DNA of 64,000 nucleotides. It comes from Acestrorhynchus altus. Taxonomy: Eukaryota; Chordata; Actinopteri; Characiformes; Acestrorhynchidae. The stretch spans positions 23,651,312 to 23,715,311 of the forward strand of contig CM067511.1 in NCBI GenBank assembly GCA_034509495.1, given 5' to 3'. The translations under genes and the position numbers were made by a program. The notes beneath the pieces were generated by a model, which saw only the letters and a program-made list of their open reading frames with translations, was not told where the DNA came from and did not search any database. This document shows, piece by piece, positions 1-22,035 of the stretch; positions within the stretch are counted from its first letter, which is position 1, and each line of letters starts with the position of its first letter.

Positions 1-690
1 TGTCAAGTAGTTTGAGTGTTCTTGTAAATCTAATCATTACACATAATATCACAATTCTTGCATTTTCCGCTCAAAAACCACAATGTATTTCTGAGATGTA
101 AAGGTGTTTTTAGTCAAATTGTAGGCACAAGTAATTTTATTTTATCAAAACATGGTCAAATTCATACTAATATCTAAATTCTCTTAATTGTTACATAACA
201 AATGAAGACAAATTTGAGTAGCCTATGATCTCCTGTAAATAACAATATCTGGTACGTGTGACCATCTCCTATAGATACTTAAAAGTGTGTCAAACTACAA
301 GTAAAACAAAAAAAAATTCTAAATATGATTGCAATATTATTATAATTCATATATTTATATTAATATAAATATGATTATTAATATTATTGCTGACAGCACT
401 GTGATATGAGAGTGTGATGTGAGAGCCTTCAGTAAAGATATGTTGAGTGAACGTTCAGTGTTTTTCTACAGCGCGTTGAACCAATGAATGTGTAATAGGC
501 TCTCGGTTCATTAGTATTGTAGTTTTTCTTTGCATTGTGACTTTTGTTTCAGCATCAATGAACATGTACTGACTGTCAGTTTGGCCTAATTACAGAAATC
601 TGTCACTTTTTACAAGTTGGAATCATGTGGACTTTTGTGACAGAAGGAGAACCTGTTCAGGGATGATGATGAATTTATGGATGTCTGGAA
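1..690. other. AT-rich non-coding flank, nothing recognised
   Basis: This stretch is AT-rich with short poly-A and TATAA runs. I see no open frame with gene-like composition and no terminal repeats. It may hold downstream exons or 3' UTR of the minus-strand Ig gene, but I could not identify any. Confidence 0.5.
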
Positions 691-697
691 TACTTAC

Positions 698-1022
698 CCC
701 ACAATTCTACTGTACACTCTTCTGCTGTGTGTTCACTGATGACCTCACACAGGTAATATCCTGTATCTGACTGGTCACAGTCTCTGATCTGTAAGGAGAT
801 ATTTCCTCTCTCCATCTCCTGGATAAACAAGCTCACTAGGCCCTCATAGCCCCTCCCCTCTGTCACCTGCCTGTCCTTATAGAGACAAACACAGTCTGTC
901 TCCTTAAACCACCTGATCTCCATGGCAACAGCACTGAGTTCAGGAGACAGATGACAGGAGAGAGTGACAGCAGAGCCTGACTGAACATCTCCAACATGGG
1001 GGGGCAATGAGTTTAAACCCAT
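698..1022 (-). CDS. Ig V-set domain exon of a butyrophilin-like / B7-like cell-surface protein (partial gene)
   Basis: Read on the minus strand, a 3' splice site (CTACACAG) at 1023-1024 opens a 325-bp exon that ends at a consensus donor (G/GTAAGT) after 698. The product is one V-set immunoglobulin domain. It shows the B-strand cysteine (TLSCHL), the core tryptophan (IRWFKE) and the F-strand DTGYYLCEV motif. The stretch SLFIQEMERGNISLQIRDC is typical of fish butyrophilin/MOG-like V domains. Such proteins are type I membrane proteins of the B7/butyrophilin group, often with roles in T-cell costimulation or inhibition. No signal-peptide, transmembrane or B30.2 exon was identified, so the gene is partial here or a lone exon. 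The exon has no internal stop. A CD276-, VTCN1- or NITR-like identity is possible; the family call rests on residue pattern only. Confidence 0.75.
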
Positions 1023-1030
1023 CTGTGTAG

Positions 1031-1072
1031 GAAACACACACACACACACACACACAGACACACACACAAAAT
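1031..1072. repeat. (CA)n microsatellite next to the Ig exon acceptor
   Basis: A CA repeat with one GACA interruption. In the minus-strand transcript it reads as (GU)n directly upstream of the 3' splice site of the Ig exon, so it lies where the polypyrimidine tract should be. Confidence 0.9.
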
Positions 1073-1279
1073 AAAAATTTATTTTATCCAAGGTCTCACT
1101 ATGAAAAATAATTAATTTATATTAATATAATTAATTAATATTAATATAAACACCTATAAAAATAGAAAATATTAATTAATACAATCTCTGAAGTTTGACT
1201 CACTATTGCTCAAGGCTTCCGTCATCTTTATCCCCAATCTAATAAAGTACTAAACACAAACACACACAGACGAATACAG

Positions 1280-1291
<12 letters not shown>

Positions 1292-1351
<60 letters not shown>
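1292..1351. repeat. (GA)n microsatellite
   Basis: About 60 bp of near-perfect GA dinucleotide repeat, preceded by a short (CA)n. It lies in the upstream intron of the minus-strand Ig gene. Confidence 0.95.
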
Positions 1352-1354
<3 letters not shown>

Positions 1355-1441
1355 ATTAGCAGATTTACTTCACTTTATAATCATAATTATATTCTGTAGT
1401 TTTTCTCCTCAGTCTGGTTACAGTTAGCCAAGTGCTCTTAC

Positions 1442-1625
1442 CTTTGCTGTTCTTCACTCAGACTTTGCTCTTATTTAGATGAAATATGTTTTAAAGCAGC
1501 TCATATCAGGTTTTTGACTCTTATTACAGTAAATAATTAATCCACAAGTCTCTCCGCTTCATAACCCAGAGCGGAAACAGATCTACTTTCTGTTTCTCCT
1601 CACTTCAGTCTGGGCTGCTGGACTG
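1442..1625 (-). other. Candidate 5' non-coding exon of the minus-strand Ig gene
   Basis: On the minus strand a good donor (CAAAG/GTAAGAG) ends a candidate exon at 1442. The two ATGs upstream of that donor run into stops within 8-13 codons, so any exon here is more likely 5' UTR. The upstream limit is a guess; a homopolymer T/G run at 1635-1658 lies beyond it. Confidence 0.25.
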
Positions 1626-1659
1626 GTTAACAGGTTTTTTTTTTTTTGGGGGGGGGGTT

Positions 1660-2300
1660 GTGATTTTATCAGAACAAAACACACTTCACACAACCACACC
1701 AAGGGTATAGGTTTGGTCTCAACATTGGTAGGGACACTCATCTGCAACCAGAAGTGTGTAACTGGTTCAAACCTTGTTGAAATCAGATCATATGAAATTG
1801 GGTTTATATGTTAAGGCACCTGAATTAAATTTAGGGGGCTTACGTCTCAGTGCATAGACATCTTATCCATACAGACAGAGCACTGTCTGAGTTCACACCG
1901 AGGAATCAGATAGAAATGAGTATTAATTACTCACCAAGACCAACACAACCATACTTATATTAACTAAGGAATAATATAAACAAACCATATTTAGGTCAGG
2001 AGAACACAAATCTGGCATTATTTATTCCCTTCTCTATGGTATTGTCTGGTCGTAATTACCCAGTTCGATCATTAAGGAGGTAAATAAACAAAAATAAATA
2101 ACCCCATGACTTTAAAGTAAAACATAACATATACCCACCACGTAACAAAGGTGTCAAACAAATTAAAACATAACACAGTCCAATAAAATTGATTCTGGAT
2201 TACTGATGTAGAACAGTCCCATTATCAGTGATTCAATAGCAGAACAGTTTACTACTGCAAATGCGTGGATGTACACAAAAGCACTGGTTCAGTGGGATGT
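1660..2300. other. Non-coding spacer
   Basis: No gene-like frame or repeat termini recognised. Composition is AT-rich and unremarkable. Confidence 0.4.
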
Positions 2301-2308
2301 GCTTTAAC

Positions 2309-3264
2309 TAGAGGTGGGTGATACCGGGAATTTTGGTATCGATCCAATACCAAGATATCAATGCCGATGTTTAAGCTTCATAGATCCAAAGGATCCAAAG
2401 ACCTAGGACAGAATTTTGCCAAACATTGTACATGACAACAAAATACTTCATTATCACAGTCAACATTTTTGTTTAGAAACAAAGTTTGCCTCAACATTAG
2501 GAAAATAAGTCTTTTTTGAGGCAGAAAAGGAGAAACTACAATAAAAAAAAACATTCTCCCATCACTGACATCTTTTCTAGTTCTTTTGTTCTTTCAGACA
2601 GAATTGTTATTAGAAAATACAATAAAATATATGGAATTTTCTTCCTTTCTGTGCAATTCTGTTTTTTCTTAAATAAACCGAGGACAAAAAAATATCACAA
2701 CACAACTTCAAAAACAATCTGCTGAGGTAGAGGGCTGACAAACCACAACACAACAAAAATAACACAACAAGAAATACTGTTAACAGTTTCACACTTATTC
2801 TGTTTATCAAGACGAACAAACAACAAAATAATACAGAAAGTGTCTTTGTGTGCTGCTGCTGTTTGATTTTCTGCACTAATATAAATAAATAATAAAATAT
2901 AATAATAATAAAATTAATCGTCTCTCTCCGTACTGTGACGTGTCAACTCGAGGAGACCGCTGATTGGCGGGCCAGGCTTAGTGGGCGGGCCTGGCTGAGC
3001 CTGCCCGCACGCTGATTGGCTGGCACCGCAGAGACACGTGACGGTGAATCAATAAAATGCGAGCGTACTAGGGCGGGGCGCGCTGTTCCGTGCTGTGACA
3101 CAGAGCAGCGCTTACAGAAAGGAGTTTGGTGAGTGCGCATGCGCAGTGCGTGCGGGAGAGAAATAATGCTTGAATATTGATCTTTTTACACCAGTATTAA
3201 TCACTTCCAATACCAGCGTTGGTATCGATATTATGGATATTTGGAATCGATCCTCCCACTTCTA
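2309..3264. mobile_element. Non-autonomous hAT-type DNA transposon with 8-bp target duplication
   Basis: The element begins TAGAGGTGGG and ends with the inverse of TAGAAGTGGG, giving 10-bp terminal inverted repeats with one mismatch. It is flanked on both sides by the same 8 bp, GCTTTAAC, at 2301-2308 and 3265-3272. An 8-bp duplication is the signature of the hAT superfamily. Subterminal copies of GGTATCGATCCAATACC-like sequence occur at both ends (2332-2352 and 3221-3250). The 956-bp body has no transposase frame, so it is a deletion derivative that would need a transposase in trans. The right third (about 2935-3165) is GC-rich and promoter-like and is listed separately. The family name within hAT is not determined. 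Confidence 0.85.
2935..3165 (+). promoter_or_regulatory. GC-rich promoter-like block with candidate first exon inside the hAT element
   Basis: Within an AT-rich element this block has two inverted CCAAT boxes (CTGATTGGC at 2960-2968, CTGATTGGCT at 3012-3021), GC boxes (GGGCGGG), and a CACGTG E-box near 3036. It then runs into a strong donor-like site (GAGTTTG/GTGAGTG at about 3129). The arrangement reads left to right, out of the element towards armc4. It is probably the relic promoter of the lost transposase. Whether it drives host transcripts is inference. Confidence 0.45.
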
Positions 3265-3295
3265 GCTTTAACCACATTAAAGATTAATTAATTAA

Positions 3296-3541
3296 TCAGT
3301 TGGATCAGATTTTTTATTCAAATCTGAATTATTTAAACAGTCTGATCAGATTAAACCTTGTTTCATTCTAATCTGAATTCTTTAAACAGTCTGATCAAAT
3401 TAAACCTGGTTTCATTCTAATCTGAATTCATTAATCAGTCCGATCAGATTATACCTGGTTTCATTCAGTCTGAATTCTTTAAACTTGTCTTTTCTGATTA
3501 ATCCTGTTTTTATTCTAATCTGAATTCATTAAACTGATCTT
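3296..3541. repeat. 49-bp minisatellite, about five degenerate copies
   Basis: The unit begins CAGTCTGATCAGATTAAACC and contains CATTCTAATCTGAATTC followed by TTTAAA or ATTAAT. Two adjacent units are exactly 49 bp; outer copies are more diverged. It lies just right of the hAT target duplication and just upstream of the armc4 promoter. Confidence 0.85.
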
Positions 3542-3621
3542 TCAGGTGTATATGCTTTACGGTCTGAATTGTGAGGTTTGTCAGCAGGGCCTTAGGCTTT
3601 TTGACCCTCTGTGTTCACCGT

Positions 3622-3643
3622 AGTTTACAAGTATCCTAGCAAC
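3622..3643 (+). promoter_or_regulatory. Forkhead-like core next to an RFX X-box-like site (armc4 promoter)
   Basis: GTATCCTAGCAAC at 3631-3643 resembles the RFX X-box: a GTNRCC-like left half with one mismatch, a 1-base spacer, and a perfect RGYAAC right half (AGCAAC). Immediately upstream, GTTTAC at 3624-3629 is the reverse of GTAAAC, close to the forkhead core bound by FOXJ1. RFX and FOXJ1 are established regulators of motile-cilia genes, and armc4 is such a gene. A second half-site GTTACC lies at about 3674-3679. This is motif matching by eye. Confidence 0.5.
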
Positions 3644-3741
3644 TGGAGTGCGACGCGTGAGGTTATCACCATAGTTACCGTGTCTCTGCAGAACCGGAGC
3701 AGAGAGTCCGAAGAGCTTCTGAGTTTTAAAGTCTACAGCCG
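3644..3741 (+). other. armc4: Candidate 5' non-coding exon of armc4
   Basis: A good donor (CAGCCG/GTAAGC) at 3741/3742 follows a GC-richer stretch downstream of the X-box-like site. No ATG lies in it, so it would be 5' UTR. The transcription start is unknown. The next recognisable exon begins at 4813. Confidence 0.4.
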
Positions 3742-3837
3742 GTAAGCACATGCAGGACTCTCACAGGGTCAGACAGACTATTCAGCCGCTGTTGAGAAGT
3801 TCAGAGTCAGAGTGAATGACAGTGAAAGCACTGTCGA

Positions 3838-3859
3838 GAGAGAGAGAGAGAGAGAGAGT

Positions 3860-3913
<54 letters not shown>
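3838..3913. repeat. (GA)n microsatellite
   Basis: About 75 bp of GA repeat with short GTGA interruptions, in the first intron of armc4. Confidence 0.95.
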
Positions 3914-3916
<3 letters not shown>

Positions 3917-4812
3917 TGACAAAGATCCTAGGGTACAAGAATCAGTAAGTTCCATCCTGTGGTGAAGTCTGCAACTGGTTAATCCTCAGTGCAAAGAATG
4001 ATGTGCAAAGATGCAAAGTATAAAGTGATGTCACATGGTGTGCAAAGTAGCTGAACCTAAGATATTAATTAGTAACTGTATAACCAGAAAAAATAAATAT
4101 GCAGATATATATACACTGAGACCATACATTCATATGTAATAAGAATAGGAACAGCCTGAGGGTTTAATACCATACCTTAAATAGACACATAAGAAGCGTA
4201 GACTCATCTTACAATGGAAGATTCAGCACATGATTCAATTATGATTTATTTATTGGATCTATTAAACTAACTTAAAATGAAGAAAATGAATACTGTGTCC
4301 ATGCTGCTGCACACTTCATTGAGGTTAGAACTATTATGTCCTAGATAATAACTATAACTAGATAGTCCTCAGATCAAGAATGTGTGGATCAAGTTGATTT
4401 GTGCTGTTTTCACAAACCTTGAGGTTCAAATGTGCACCCTACATGACCATTATCAGAATTACAAAGTGATATCTGCCCAAAGATGGATCAAACCTTTTTT
4501 ACTTCGCATTTATTATTATATTGGAGTCTCCTGGTTCTTTTAACCACCACTGTGAAGGTGTTTCCTTTCCATTTGTAAGATTTTGTGCTATATATCAATA
4601 TCCGAGTGTTAGTGAAGCATGAACATACCTAAAATGCATGATCTTAATAGGTCTTAAAAGCAGGATCCTGAATGACCCATCCTTGCAGAAAGGAAAATTA
4701 GAGATGTGATCTCTTTCTCTAATTATCTCCATTCCTATGTGTAAACCTATGTTGAGTTGATTAGAGGACTTTCTCAAGAACTAATACTTCATTTTAGAAA
4801 GACTCTCCTCAG

Positions 4813-16412
<11,600 letters not shown>

Positions 16413-16429
16413 ACAGAAACATTGGTGTT

Positions 16430-16514
16430 CCCATCTCCATCTGCTACTGTGTAGCTGCAGCCTTCCCATCCCCTTCTGTTACTGTGGAGCTGCAGTGTTC
16501 CCATCCCCTTCTCT
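16430..16514. repeat. Imperfect tandem repeat in the armc4 3' UTR
   Basis: About two and a half copies of a unit containing TTCCCATCCCCTTCTGTTAC and GTGGAGCTGCAG, directly after the stop codon and before the transposon end. Confidence 0.7.
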
Positions 16515-16518
16515 TATA

Positions 16519-17600
16519 CAGTGCGTGCAGAATTATTAGGCAAGTTGTATTTGAGAGGATTCTGTTTATTATTGAACAACAACTATGTTCTCAATCAACC
16601 CAAAAGACACAAATAAAAAAAAGGTAAATATTTTTGGAAGTTGGAGTGTGTTTTTTTTTAGATTTGGCTATCTTAGGAGGATATCTGTTTGTGCAGGTAA
16701 CAATTACTGTGCAGAATTATTAGGCAACTTAATAAAAACCAAATATATACCCATCTCACTTGTTTATTCTCACCAGGTAAATCAATATAACAATTTAAAC
16801 ATATAAACATAAACATAAACACAAAATAAACATTTCTGACATTCAAAAACAAAACCTCAAACAAATCAGTGACCAATATAGCCACCTTTCTTTACGATGA
16901 CACTCAAAAGCCTTCCATTCATAGATTCTGTCAGGTGCTTGACCTGTTTACGATCAACATTGCGTGCAGCAGTCACCACAGCCTCCCAGACACTGTTCAG
17001 AGAGGTGTACTGTTTTCCCTCCCTGTAGATCTCACATTTTTTGAGGGAGCACAGGTTCTCTATGAGGTTCAGATCAGGTGAACAAGTGGGCCATGTCATT
17101 ATTTTTTCTTCTTTTAGACTTTTACTGGCCAGCCACGCTGTGAGTACTTGGATGCATGTGATGGAGCACTGTCCTGCATGAAAATCATGTTTTTCTTGAA
17201 CAATACTGACTTCTTCATGTACCACTGCTTGGAGAAGGTGTCTTCCAGAAACTGGCAGTAGAGCTGGGAGTTGAGCTTCACTCCATCCTCAACCCGAAAA
17301 GGTCCCACAGTTCATCTTTGATGATACCAGCCCACCTTGCTCGTGTCGGAGTGGAGTTCTCTGCCCTTTACTGATCCAGCATCGGGCCCATCCATCTGGC
17401 CCATCACTCTCATTTCATTAGTCCATAAAACCTTAGAAAAATCAGTCTTAAGATATTTCTTGGCCCAGTCTTGAGGTTTTAGCTTATGTTTCTTGTTCAA
17501 AGGTGGTCGTTTTTCAGCCTTCCTTACTTTGGCCCTGAGTATCGCACACCTTGTGCTTTTTGATACTCCAGTAACATTGCAGCTATGAAATATGGCAAAA

Positions 17601-17602
<2 letters not shown>
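16519..17602 (-). mobile_element. Truncated Tc1/mariner element with decayed transposase, inside the probable armc4 3' UTR
   Basis: The left end starts after a TA with CAGTGCGTGCAGAATTATTA. The core TGCAGAATTATTAGGCAA recurs at about 16712-16729 in the same orientation, an IR/DR-like terminus with an internal direct repeat. The minus strand encodes transposase pieces, including WPTCSPDLNLIENLCSLKKC and FMQDSAPSHASKY. These carry the DDE-superfamily SPDLNxIEN motif (17040-17100) and the conserved QDxAPxH motif (17160-17200). Reading from 17560 to 16870 the frame is broken several times. The N-terminal DNA-binding part and the right terminus are missing, replaced by a (GT)n(AT)n tract. The copy is inactive. 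AATAAA at 16612-16617 inside it could serve as a polyadenylation signal for armc4. Confidence 0.85.

Positions 17603-17677
<75 letters not shown>
17603..17677. repeat. (GT)n(AT)n compound microsatellite
   Basis: About 20 bp GT followed by about 55 bp AT, at the truncated end of the Tc1/mariner copy. Confidence 0.95.
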
Positions 17678-17680
<3 letters not shown>

Positions 17681-18140
17681 ACAATAAAATATAACCTTTA
17701 GTGCAAGACTGTCACAGACTCCTTTTGTCTAATCTATATTAAAAGTCCAACTGTTACGACAACAAAATATGTTATTATGTTTATAATGTTATAATGTTTA
17801 TAAAATGTATCTTCAGTATTGGTCGTATGGAGGTAAAATATATGGAAGTAAAATGTATCTTCAGTAACACTTGTTAGTAGTGGAAAAACAGTAGTGTAAC
17901 AGTGTTCTGTTTAGTCCAGCAGGTGTAATTAACTCCTCCTTTAGTGGCTCCAGCAGGAACTGAAGCAGAGTGCTGCACATTAGTCACAATCACACAGAAA
18001 TATTCAGCAGATGTAATTCAGCTCATGAACAAACACGGAGGCAGAGGAAACAGACTAATGTGAGGACCGTGTGCATTCTGCTTTATTATTTTATCTCCAG
18101 CTCTTACATGACTGACCATGACTACAACAGGTGGCACTCT

Positions 18141-18265
18141 TAAGTGCATGGCTTTGCAATGGCTTAGCAACCACCTAAAACACCTTAGCAACCACCTAGA
18201 ACCACCTTAGCATTAGCATTTAGCAAGCACTAGCGCACCCAGCAACACCTTAACAAGCAACTTAC
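18141..18265. repeat. Degenerate short tandem repeat (TTAGCAACCACCTA-like)
   Basis: Several imperfect copies of TTAGCAACCACCTAAAACACC-like units. Low-complexity tandem DNA with no gene signal. Confidence 0.5.
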
Positions 18266-18278
18266 CTTATTTATTATT

Positions 18279-18279
18279 C

Positions 18280-18329
<50 letters not shown>
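18279..18329. repeat. (TTA)n microsatellite
   Basis: About 17 TTA/ATT units, directly followed by a purine-rich tract. Confidence 0.95.
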
Positions 18330-18622
18330 GGAGAGGAGAGAAGAGAAGAGGAAGAGAAGAGAAGGGAAGAGAAGAGAAGAGAAGAGAAGAGAAGCGAAGT
18401 GAAGAGAACAGGAAGTGAAGAGAACAGGAACTGAAGACAAAGAGGAGAGAGAAGAAGAGAAGAGAAGAGAAGAGGAGAGAAGAGAAGAGGAGAGAAGAGA
18501 AGAGAAGAGGAGAGGAGAGAAGAGAAGAGAAGAGAAGAGAAGAGGAGAGAAGAGAAGAGAAGAGAAGAGGAGAGGAGAGAAGAGAAGAGGAGAGGAAGTA
18601 AAGACGAAGAGGAGAGAAGAGA
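18330..18622. repeat. Purine-only (GAGAA/GAGGA)n tract
   Basis: Nearly 300 bp almost entirely of A and G on the plus strand, made of 5-bp GAGAA, GAAGA and GAGGA units. Strand-biased homopurine runs of this length can form triplex DNA. The open frame across it (EERREEKRR...) is an artefact. Confidence 0.95.
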
Positions 18623-18625
18623 AGT

Positions 18626-18635
18626 GAAAGTGAAA
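18626..18635 (+). promoter_or_regulatory. IRF/ISRE-like element upstream of a candidate GIMAP first exon
   Basis: GAAAGTGAAA fits the interferon regulatory factor consensus GAAANNGAAA exactly. It lies about 20 bp before a donor (CTCTGG/GTGAGT at 18656/18657), where a short 5' non-coding exon could end. It also sits at the edge of a purine-rich tract, so chance occurrence is possible. Confidence 0.35.
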
Positions 18636-18765
18636 GAAGCTCTACTTCAGCTCTGGGTGAGTAAATAGAGAGACGTTATATTTTTGTGCTAGATGTTGAA
18701 AGTTATTTTTATTATTATGTATCAAATTAAATATTTTATACTATTTTATTAGATTGAATCTGCAG

Positions 18766-18799
18766 GAGAGGATAAAGATGGCAGCAGCTTTGAGCAACA
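18766..18799 (+). CDS. Candidate short first coding exon of a GIMAP-like gene
   Basis: After an acceptor (AATCTGCAG) a short exon carries ATG at 18778 encoding MAAALSN and ends A/GTGAGT in phase 1. Small first coding exons are common in fish GIMAP and related immune genes. The phase matches the GTPase exon at 22807. A competing start (ATG 21401, KMEESALT, donor G/GTGAGT at 21428) also leaves phase 1. Low certainty. Confidence 0.3.
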
Positions 18800-18947
18800 G
18801 TGAGTCAAGCCTAAGAGAATTTAATAATGAATAAATATTTTATATTATTTTATAGATGTTAATATTCATATGTAGAGTTATTTTTTTACAGTGAGACCTC
18901 TGATAAAATAAAAATGTTAAAAAGACTCACACTCTCACAGCATTTCT

Positions 18948-19472
18948 ACATCACACTCTCAATCCACCACACGCACATCACACTCTCAATCCACCACTCG
19001 CACATCACACTCTCAATCCACCACTCGCACATCACACTCTCAATCCACCACACGCACATCACACTCTCAATCCACCACACGCACATCACACTCTCAATCC
19101 ACCACTCGCACATCACACTCTCAATCCACCACTCGCACATCACACTCTCAATCCACCACATGCACATCACACTCTCAATCCTCTACTCACTCATCACACT
19201 CTCAATCCACCACTCGCACATTACACTCTCAATCCACCACATGCACATCACACTCTCAATCCTCTACTCACTCATCACACTCTCAATCCACCACTCGCAC
19301 ATTACACTCTCAATCCTCTACTCACACATCACACTCTCAATCCTCCACTCGCACATCACACTCTCAAGCCACCACTCGCACATCACACTCTCAATCCTCT
19401 ACTCAGTTATCACACTCTCAATCCACCACTCTCACATCACACTCTCAATCCACCACTCTCACTCTCACTAAT
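18948..19472. repeat. 27-bp minisatellite, about 19 copies
   Basis: The unit runs CACACTCTCAATCCACCAC then TCGCACAT. 27 bp is a multiple of three and the array has no stop in one frame, so it reads as about 19 copies of the nonapeptide ITLSIHHSH. Variant units (TCCTCTACTCACTCAT) recur in blocks, for example at 19177-19205 and 19257-19285, suggesting block duplication. The lack of any other coding signal argues that it is non-coding. Confidence 0.9.
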
Positions 19473-19479
19473 AGTCAGT

Positions 19480-22030
19480 ATAAAGACACAGCAAACACAT
19501 TGTGTTTGTTCCCATTTTAAGAGTTTAAAATAAAATAAAAATTTCACCACTGCTACTACTGAGGATCCCATAGGTAGCTAGTACAACAAGTGAGGCTCTT
19601 TTTAAAGAAAAACTTTTTTTTATTGCTGCATTAAACGCTGCCATTTTAACACATGCAATTGCTATTTTATGTCTAATGTAACAACATCTGAATGAGACTC
19701 TCCAAAATGTGAAATAAGTCTGATGATATATTTAATCCAAAAAGACAATGTCAAAAACATTCAGGGTCAAAATCAGGAGACTCAAACAATGATATATTGG
19801 TATAGGGTCAATAAACATAAGTGAGTCAAAACCAGATCATACAAATGTCATTCAGAGTGAAAGGGCAAAAATGAAAGGTAGAAAAGGGTCTAAACATGGT
19901 AAGTCAATAAACGCATGAACACACAGGGGCAAAAAGATAGAAACAAAATGTGAGCATTACAGGCAGATTAAAATCCACAGGTCTGCAGGTGAGACTAATC
20001 AGTATTTCAATGCTGATGATCTGGAGAAAGAGTGGTGATTGGTCAGCAGGCGAGGTAATGAGAGCCGAACATGCATTCTAGGATATTGAGTTATATAGAG
20101 TCATTAGATTGAGTGAGAGAACTAACAGTTCCTGAAAATGTGACAGAAGTTTTCTGATTATACGTTTAATGTTTCAGAAATGAATGAATTGAAAGTATTA
20201 ATATTTTAGTTTGTGAAAACAACTAACGGGTTTTTATCTGTGTTTTTGTAACTGTTGTGATCAGTGCCCGAGGTTTGGGACAGAGAGAGTGCAAAAGACA
20301 CAAACACAGGAATGAAGCAAACTGAGAGGCCTTCCTTTTCCTCTGTATCAAGAATATATCACACATCTGTGCTGCTCTTGTTCATGGAGGTTTATTAAGA
20401 GAGAAACACTTTAATGTAGTTTAAATATTAACATTTATGTAAGGCTTGAGGATCTGCTGTAAGTTTACACTTTAATGCTGAACATCTTCATGAAGCTGTA
20501 CTAAAAGCATTGGATAACAGGACCTTATGACCCCAATGAAGGACCTTAAATCTTTTAGTTCCATTAGATCTTCTTGTGGAGATTTGTCTGACTATTGTAT
20601 GGACTGTCTATCTGTTCTCTTCTATCTGTTCTGATGGTAAAAACTCACTGTTTTTTTGTATCACATTCTATTCATGAGATAAGAAAAGTCTCTCATCACA
20701 AAATGAAAGCTTTACACTTCCATTTAATACTTTGTGTTCCACAATACACTTGTGTCAGTCCCTCTGCATAAATGTACAGACAGTGAAATTCACTGGTAAG
20801 AAAAAAAACCCCAAGAAACACTTGGGGAATCCATGAAATCAGAAACACTCCCATGAAAATGACAACAAATGTGCAACCTTCAAAAAAACACACTGCAATT
20901 TCACCAACCCAGAGCAAATTCAGAAATGGAACACAACGTCTGCACACTTCAATTCCACTCACAACATAATGGAAGTGTTGAATCTGGAGTAGCCTTCACT
21001 GAAAGAGACTGGGTTGCTGAGTCGGTATACAACACCTTAAAACAATAAATAGAAAAACATGTTAACTCACTATTAATTACCATGGTTTTATAATGGATTT
21101 ATAAGGTGTGAAATTTAGCTTGCATAAAATGACAATTCCACAGCTAATTTTATGTTGAGGTAATAAAGTGTTTGTGCAGATTCCTCATGACTGAATGGAC
21201 TTAATTATCTAACCAATTAAAATTTAAAAGACAATACTTTTAGTAAAGTCAGCTCACAGTGCTTCATACTGAAACGGCCTGAGTTGAACAGGGAAGTGGT
21301 TATTGATCATGTTACAGTCAATATGATAATATTGAAACACCTTCACACACAACTTTTTTCTTCCACAAGAAGTTGTCAAGAAAGTCATTTCTTCCAGAGA
21401 ATGAAAATGGAGGAATCTGCTTTGACTGGTGAGTTTAAGGATAGTGTGTCAGTCTTCATGGTTAAGACTGCTTATGCAAATAAAGGCACTGTGACCGTCT
21501 GAATGTTGGAGGTCTTTCCAACACTCATCGTCAGACAGGCAGGCAGGAGCAGCAAAGATGAACCCCAGGTGAGGGGCAGAGCCTGGCCAAAGAACATTGG
21601 AGCGTCTGATTATTCAATGTGCAGGTCACACTGTGGCCAGGAGGGGGAGCCATTAAAACTTCAGCTTCATGGATAAATTGATCAGGATTTACACAAATGC
21701 TAAAATCAACAAAAAACAGCAAAATCAGTCTTTTCTTATGATGTATATATATATATATATATTTACATTGAAGCATTGATGAGATTTATATAAATGAGAA
21801 ATGTATTTTAGATAAATAAGGCTTAAAGATGTGTAATTGTGCATAAGAATATTTTCAAGCAATTTCAGTTCAGAAAAACAATCATAATTTAATTTTCAAA
21901 CAAACTTCAAAGAAAGTGTAACAGTAATAATACATTGCTAGATATGATGCTTCATTTGATGTTTATTTTCAATGTTTACACAGTTTATAGCTTAAAATGA
22001 CAGAATAATGAATCTATCACAACTGATTAT
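19480..22030. other. Mostly unannotated non-coding stretch
   Basis: No long gene-like frame was found. It contains a short (AT)n at 21741-21762 and the weak alternative first-exon candidate at 21401-21428 (ATG AAA ATG GAG ..., donor G/GTGAGT). Otherwise I see nothing recognisable. Confidence 0.4.
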
Positions 22031-22035
22031 TTCAG

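Noticed and set aside
18415..18627. Open frame rich in E, K and R as a possible gene
   Set aside because: It is the translation of a homopurine repeat with no start context, splice signals or homology.
18948..19472. CRISPR-like regular array
   Set aside because: Units abut each other with no unique spacers, and the genome is eukaryotic; it is a minisatellite.
21401..21428. Definite first exon of the GIMAP-like gene
   Set aside because: It has an ATG and a good donor, but its phase does not fit the coiled-coil exon; kept only as a weak alternative.
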